A DNA stretch of 64,000 bases from Syngnathus acus (Eukaryota > Chordata > Actinopteri > Syngnathiformes > Syngnathidae): positions 5,600,501 to 5,664,500 of the forward strand of contig NC_051101.1 in NCBI RefSeq assembly GCF_901709675.1, written 5' to 3'. The notes beneath the pieces were generated by a model. The model saw only the letters and a list, made by a program, of their open reading frames with translations, had not been told where the DNA came from and made no database searches. A program made the position numbers and the translations under genes. Positions within the stretch are counted from its first letter, which is position 1. The number at the start of each line of letters is the position of its first letter. This document shows, piece by piece, positions 61,597-64,000 of the stretch.

Positions 61597-62957
61597 GCCA
61601 CTGGATCTAGACATTGGTCAAGTTATTTTGAGCCAGGTGCTGGTTTGCACATCTAAGCAGCAGACAGGTATGCAAATGAGTTCATCAGAAGCAAAGCTGC
61701 AGCTCCACATTGCATGTGTTTGAATGCTCATAGCTCCTTGAGTCACTGAATATTCTGAACATGAGCCAAATATGTTATTTGTGTTGAGAATGCAAACACT
61801 AAATAGGGTTTTCTGCCACAAGCGTGAGTATTTTTAGCGTGGAAGCAGGAAGAGGGGGAAGTCACATGCTTGTGAGGCTTGATATCATTTCACGTGCCAC
61901 TATTATGTAATACGACTAAAGGCAATGGTATAGAATAAGTCACGTTTTGTCCGATGTCTGAATAGATGTGATGTGATAGCTGTTTTCAATTGCTCTAAAT
62001 GTATTTTGTTGGAATCCAACCTCATACAATGGGGAAATTATTATTTCATCCCTTCCTGAATTGGTTTGCTCACTTTAAAATAAGCTGTTCTGAATCTCCA
62101 AATTTTGTAGTTAGTTATAGATTATGGTAGTTGACAGACTATCAGTCAAAAATGCAGAAAGAAAATCAAATTCAAGGCATGGATGCATCTTTCAACATGA
62201 CAACCACCCAAAACCTACATCCAGGGGGGGAAAAAAGAAAAGTAGTGGCGCACAAAAAAAGCATATTGAGGTTATGGCACAAGCATCTCTCTTTTGATGT
62301 CGGAATAAAGGAAAATCTGTGAAGTGAGCAGAAACTTGGGATTTCCAAACTGCAGCCAAGAAACTTGAAGGATTTAAAGACTTTCTGTAATGAGGATCAA
62401 AATCCCTTGCAAGGTCTCATCGATGTGCTTGCCAACAACAGTTTCTCTACTCAGCACAGTTTTGACTGAAATTTAACTAGGTCTTCGCCTATTTTTTTTC
62501 AACTCTAGCTACCCACGCCATGCAACCTTGCATTTAATAAATACTGAAGTAGTTAAGGCTTTTTATTTACACAAAAGTCATATTCGACTCCAATATTATT
62601 CACAGGAGCACTTCTCCTTTGCCAAAATAATCCATCCACCTCACATATCTGCTCAAAATAAAAGGCTCACTCTAAAATGTGCGCTTCAAATACAGAGCAC
62701 AACTGTTTTCACCATACATGAGTGTTTGGAATTTGTGTTTGTTCATGATGAAGATAAATCAATTTAAGAAGAACATTTGAAATCACACTAATAATCATGA
62801 CATTTTAAACACTAACAGTTGGCAATTTGCCACACCTCGCTCTTCTTTTCTGGTGTGTTCAGTCAATAAAAGATGAATTTCGAAGTAGCCTTTATCGCCC
62901 TAAATTATTTCTGTCAACAAAAAAAAAGTTTGGACACCTCATACTATTATTTTCCCC
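61597..62957. other. COQ3 3'UTR and downstream gene-free stretch
   Basis: No gene. It includes the COQ3 3'UTR, whose end was not located, a Tc1 relic at 62135-62470 and a Tc1-terminus-like AAAAAGTTTGGACACCTCAT near 62924-62943. Otherwise it is AT-rich. Confidence 0.5.
62135..62470 (+). mobile_element. Tc1-like transposon relic, 3' part
   Basis: Nucleotide traces of a Tc1 transposase C-terminal half: CAACATGACAACCACCCAAA with CTACATCCA, then AAGCATATTGAGGTTATGGC, GGAAAATCTGTGAAG and CTCATCGATGTGCTTGCCAACAAC. A seven-G and A-rich slip near 62225-62240 and many substitutions destroy the frame. Confidence 0.62.
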
Positions 62958-63185
62958 TGCGCGCGCGCTCAAGCCGCGGGTGCGCGCCTGTAAGTTGTGG
63001 CACTCATGGGACACCGACGCAGATCACCCCGCTGCTCTCCCAAAAGGTGATCTTATTGACTTAGACAGGTCACCACCTGTTGACCGCCTCCACGATGTTG
63101 GAAGGATCTAAATGAAATCTTATTTGAGCAAGTTGTTCGCAGCCATCTGTAGGCATGCCCGGCCAACGTTCTCCCTCAACGCGCG
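62958..63185. promoter_or_regulatory. GC-rich, CpG-dense patch, possible promoter of the next gene
   Basis: After AT-rich flanks the sequence turns GC-rich, with a GCGCGCGC run at about 62959-62968 and GCCGCGGGTGCGCGCC. It also holds a donor-like CCTGTAAGT near 62988-62996. In human the neighbour of COQ3 is FAXC, but I see no recognisable FAXC sequence here. Confidence 0.3.
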
Positions 63186-63227
63186 ATGGTCGGCGGCTTC
63201 AACATGAATTACCTCTTCTACTTCCGA
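63186..63227 (+). CDS. Candidate short first coding exon of an unknown gene
   Basis: An ATG within the GC-rich patch opens 14 codons (MVGGFNMNYLFYFR) ending at a consensus donor (CCGA then GTGAGT at 63228). I do not recognise the peptide. The support is only the CpG-rich context, an ATG with an acceptable context and the donor, so it may be chance. Confidence 0.22.
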
Positions 63228-64000
63228 GTGAGTGCAATACTACATTTTTTGACAAGACTTTTTACTGCTTAAAATATGTCACCCAGCAGAAGTTAAAATA
63301 TTGCATTCTGCAATGAAGTTTCTTTGTCTCACCGATTACATAAGATAGAGCTTTAAGGGAATTTGTAGCAACATCCACGTCTACCGTAGTTAGTAAATAA
63401 AAGTATAGCCAGTGGTTAAAATATAAAGTAATCACATGTAATGTACACATTTAAAGTATAGCAAACTATAGATTATAATAATTTTAATCAAAAGTAAACA
63501 ATTATGAAAGATGAATTTTAGATGTACAGTTTCTCAAATATTTGTCTTGAGTTAGAATTACAATTTTATTTAGCACTGGTAAAATGTACTACTTTTAACA
63601 GCCCATATAACACAATAAGGCCCAACCATCCGCGCTGCCGGTTTGAGTTAATCTAGTGGGCTACTGGTCTCACTGGGATGAACGGGCTCGTTAGGGTGGG
63701 GTGGCTCCTCCACGTTACCAAACAATAGACCGGTGGTGTTAAGTTGACGCTATTTGCTACACTGCGACCGGATCTCAACCGTACTCTGCCAAAATAAAAG
63801 CAATGAAGACCAGGGACAATTGTTAAGAGGGGGCAATTGTAAGACTTGCAGGAGCAAGTTATAAATGACCTGATTCACCCTGCACATGCTATTGTGGATA
63901 AAGTACTGTTATAAAGTAGACATTTATTTGAGGAAAGTCTATACTTTGTATGAATTGCCGGACAAACATAGTACCTGAATAATACCTGAATAATGTCAAA
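63228..64000. other. Right edge, nothing recognised
   Basis: AT-rich sequence until about 63600, then more balanced sequence to the edge, without a supported ORF or repeat family. Confidence 0.4.

Overview
This is nuclear DNA from a vertebrate, almost certainly a teleost fish. The evidence is the intron-exon structure with GT-AG junctions, tRNA-derived SINEs, many decayed Tc1-like transposons, hAT-like and TA-target MITE elements, long microsatellites, and five protein-coding genes in the order of human 6q16. No prokaryotic, viral or toxin gene was seen.

Layout. Positions 1-12280 lie beyond the 3' end of PRDM13 and hold no gene I can support: microsatellites, a LINE-like fragment, a SINE, a Tc1 relic and some complex sequence that could be regulatory. 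PRDM13 (minus strand, four coding exons, 17508 down to 12281) is followed upstream by about 7.8 kb without genes. TSTD3, a single-domain rhodanese (minus strand, four exons, 27470 to 25358), comes next and is divergent from USP45 (plus strand, 17 coding exons, 29066 to 46337). PNISR (plus strand, 11 coding exons, 50533 to 56531) and COQ3 (plus strand, six exons, 57881 to 61596) follow. A GC-rich stretch near 63.0-63.2 kb may be the promoter of the next gene.

The exons of the five genes were joined by hand. In each gene all junction phases agree and the joined length is a multiple of three. Predicted lengths are PRDM13 625 aa, TSTD3 175, USP45 797, PNISR 815 (805 if the last intron is retained) and COQ3 344.

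The genes share no pathway. PRDM13 is a neural transcription regulator, TSTD3 a sulfurtransferase-like protein, USP45 a deubiquitinase, PNISR an SR-related nuclear protein and COQ3 a mitochondrial ubiquinone-biosynthesis methyltransferase. Their link is conserved synteny. The cyclin C gene, which lies between PRDM13 and TSTD3 in human, is not visible here.

The most interesting non-genic items are an 855-bp hAT-like element with an intact 8-bp target duplication ending about 80 bp before the PNISR first splice donor, a short MITE with perfect 25-bp inverted repeats in USP45, a Tc1 relic that fills a USP45 intron, a PNISR stop codon overlapping a splice donor, and the PRDM13 upstream desert that corresponds by position to the human region of non-coding macular-dystrophy variants. 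I did not find an undescribed multi-gene system.
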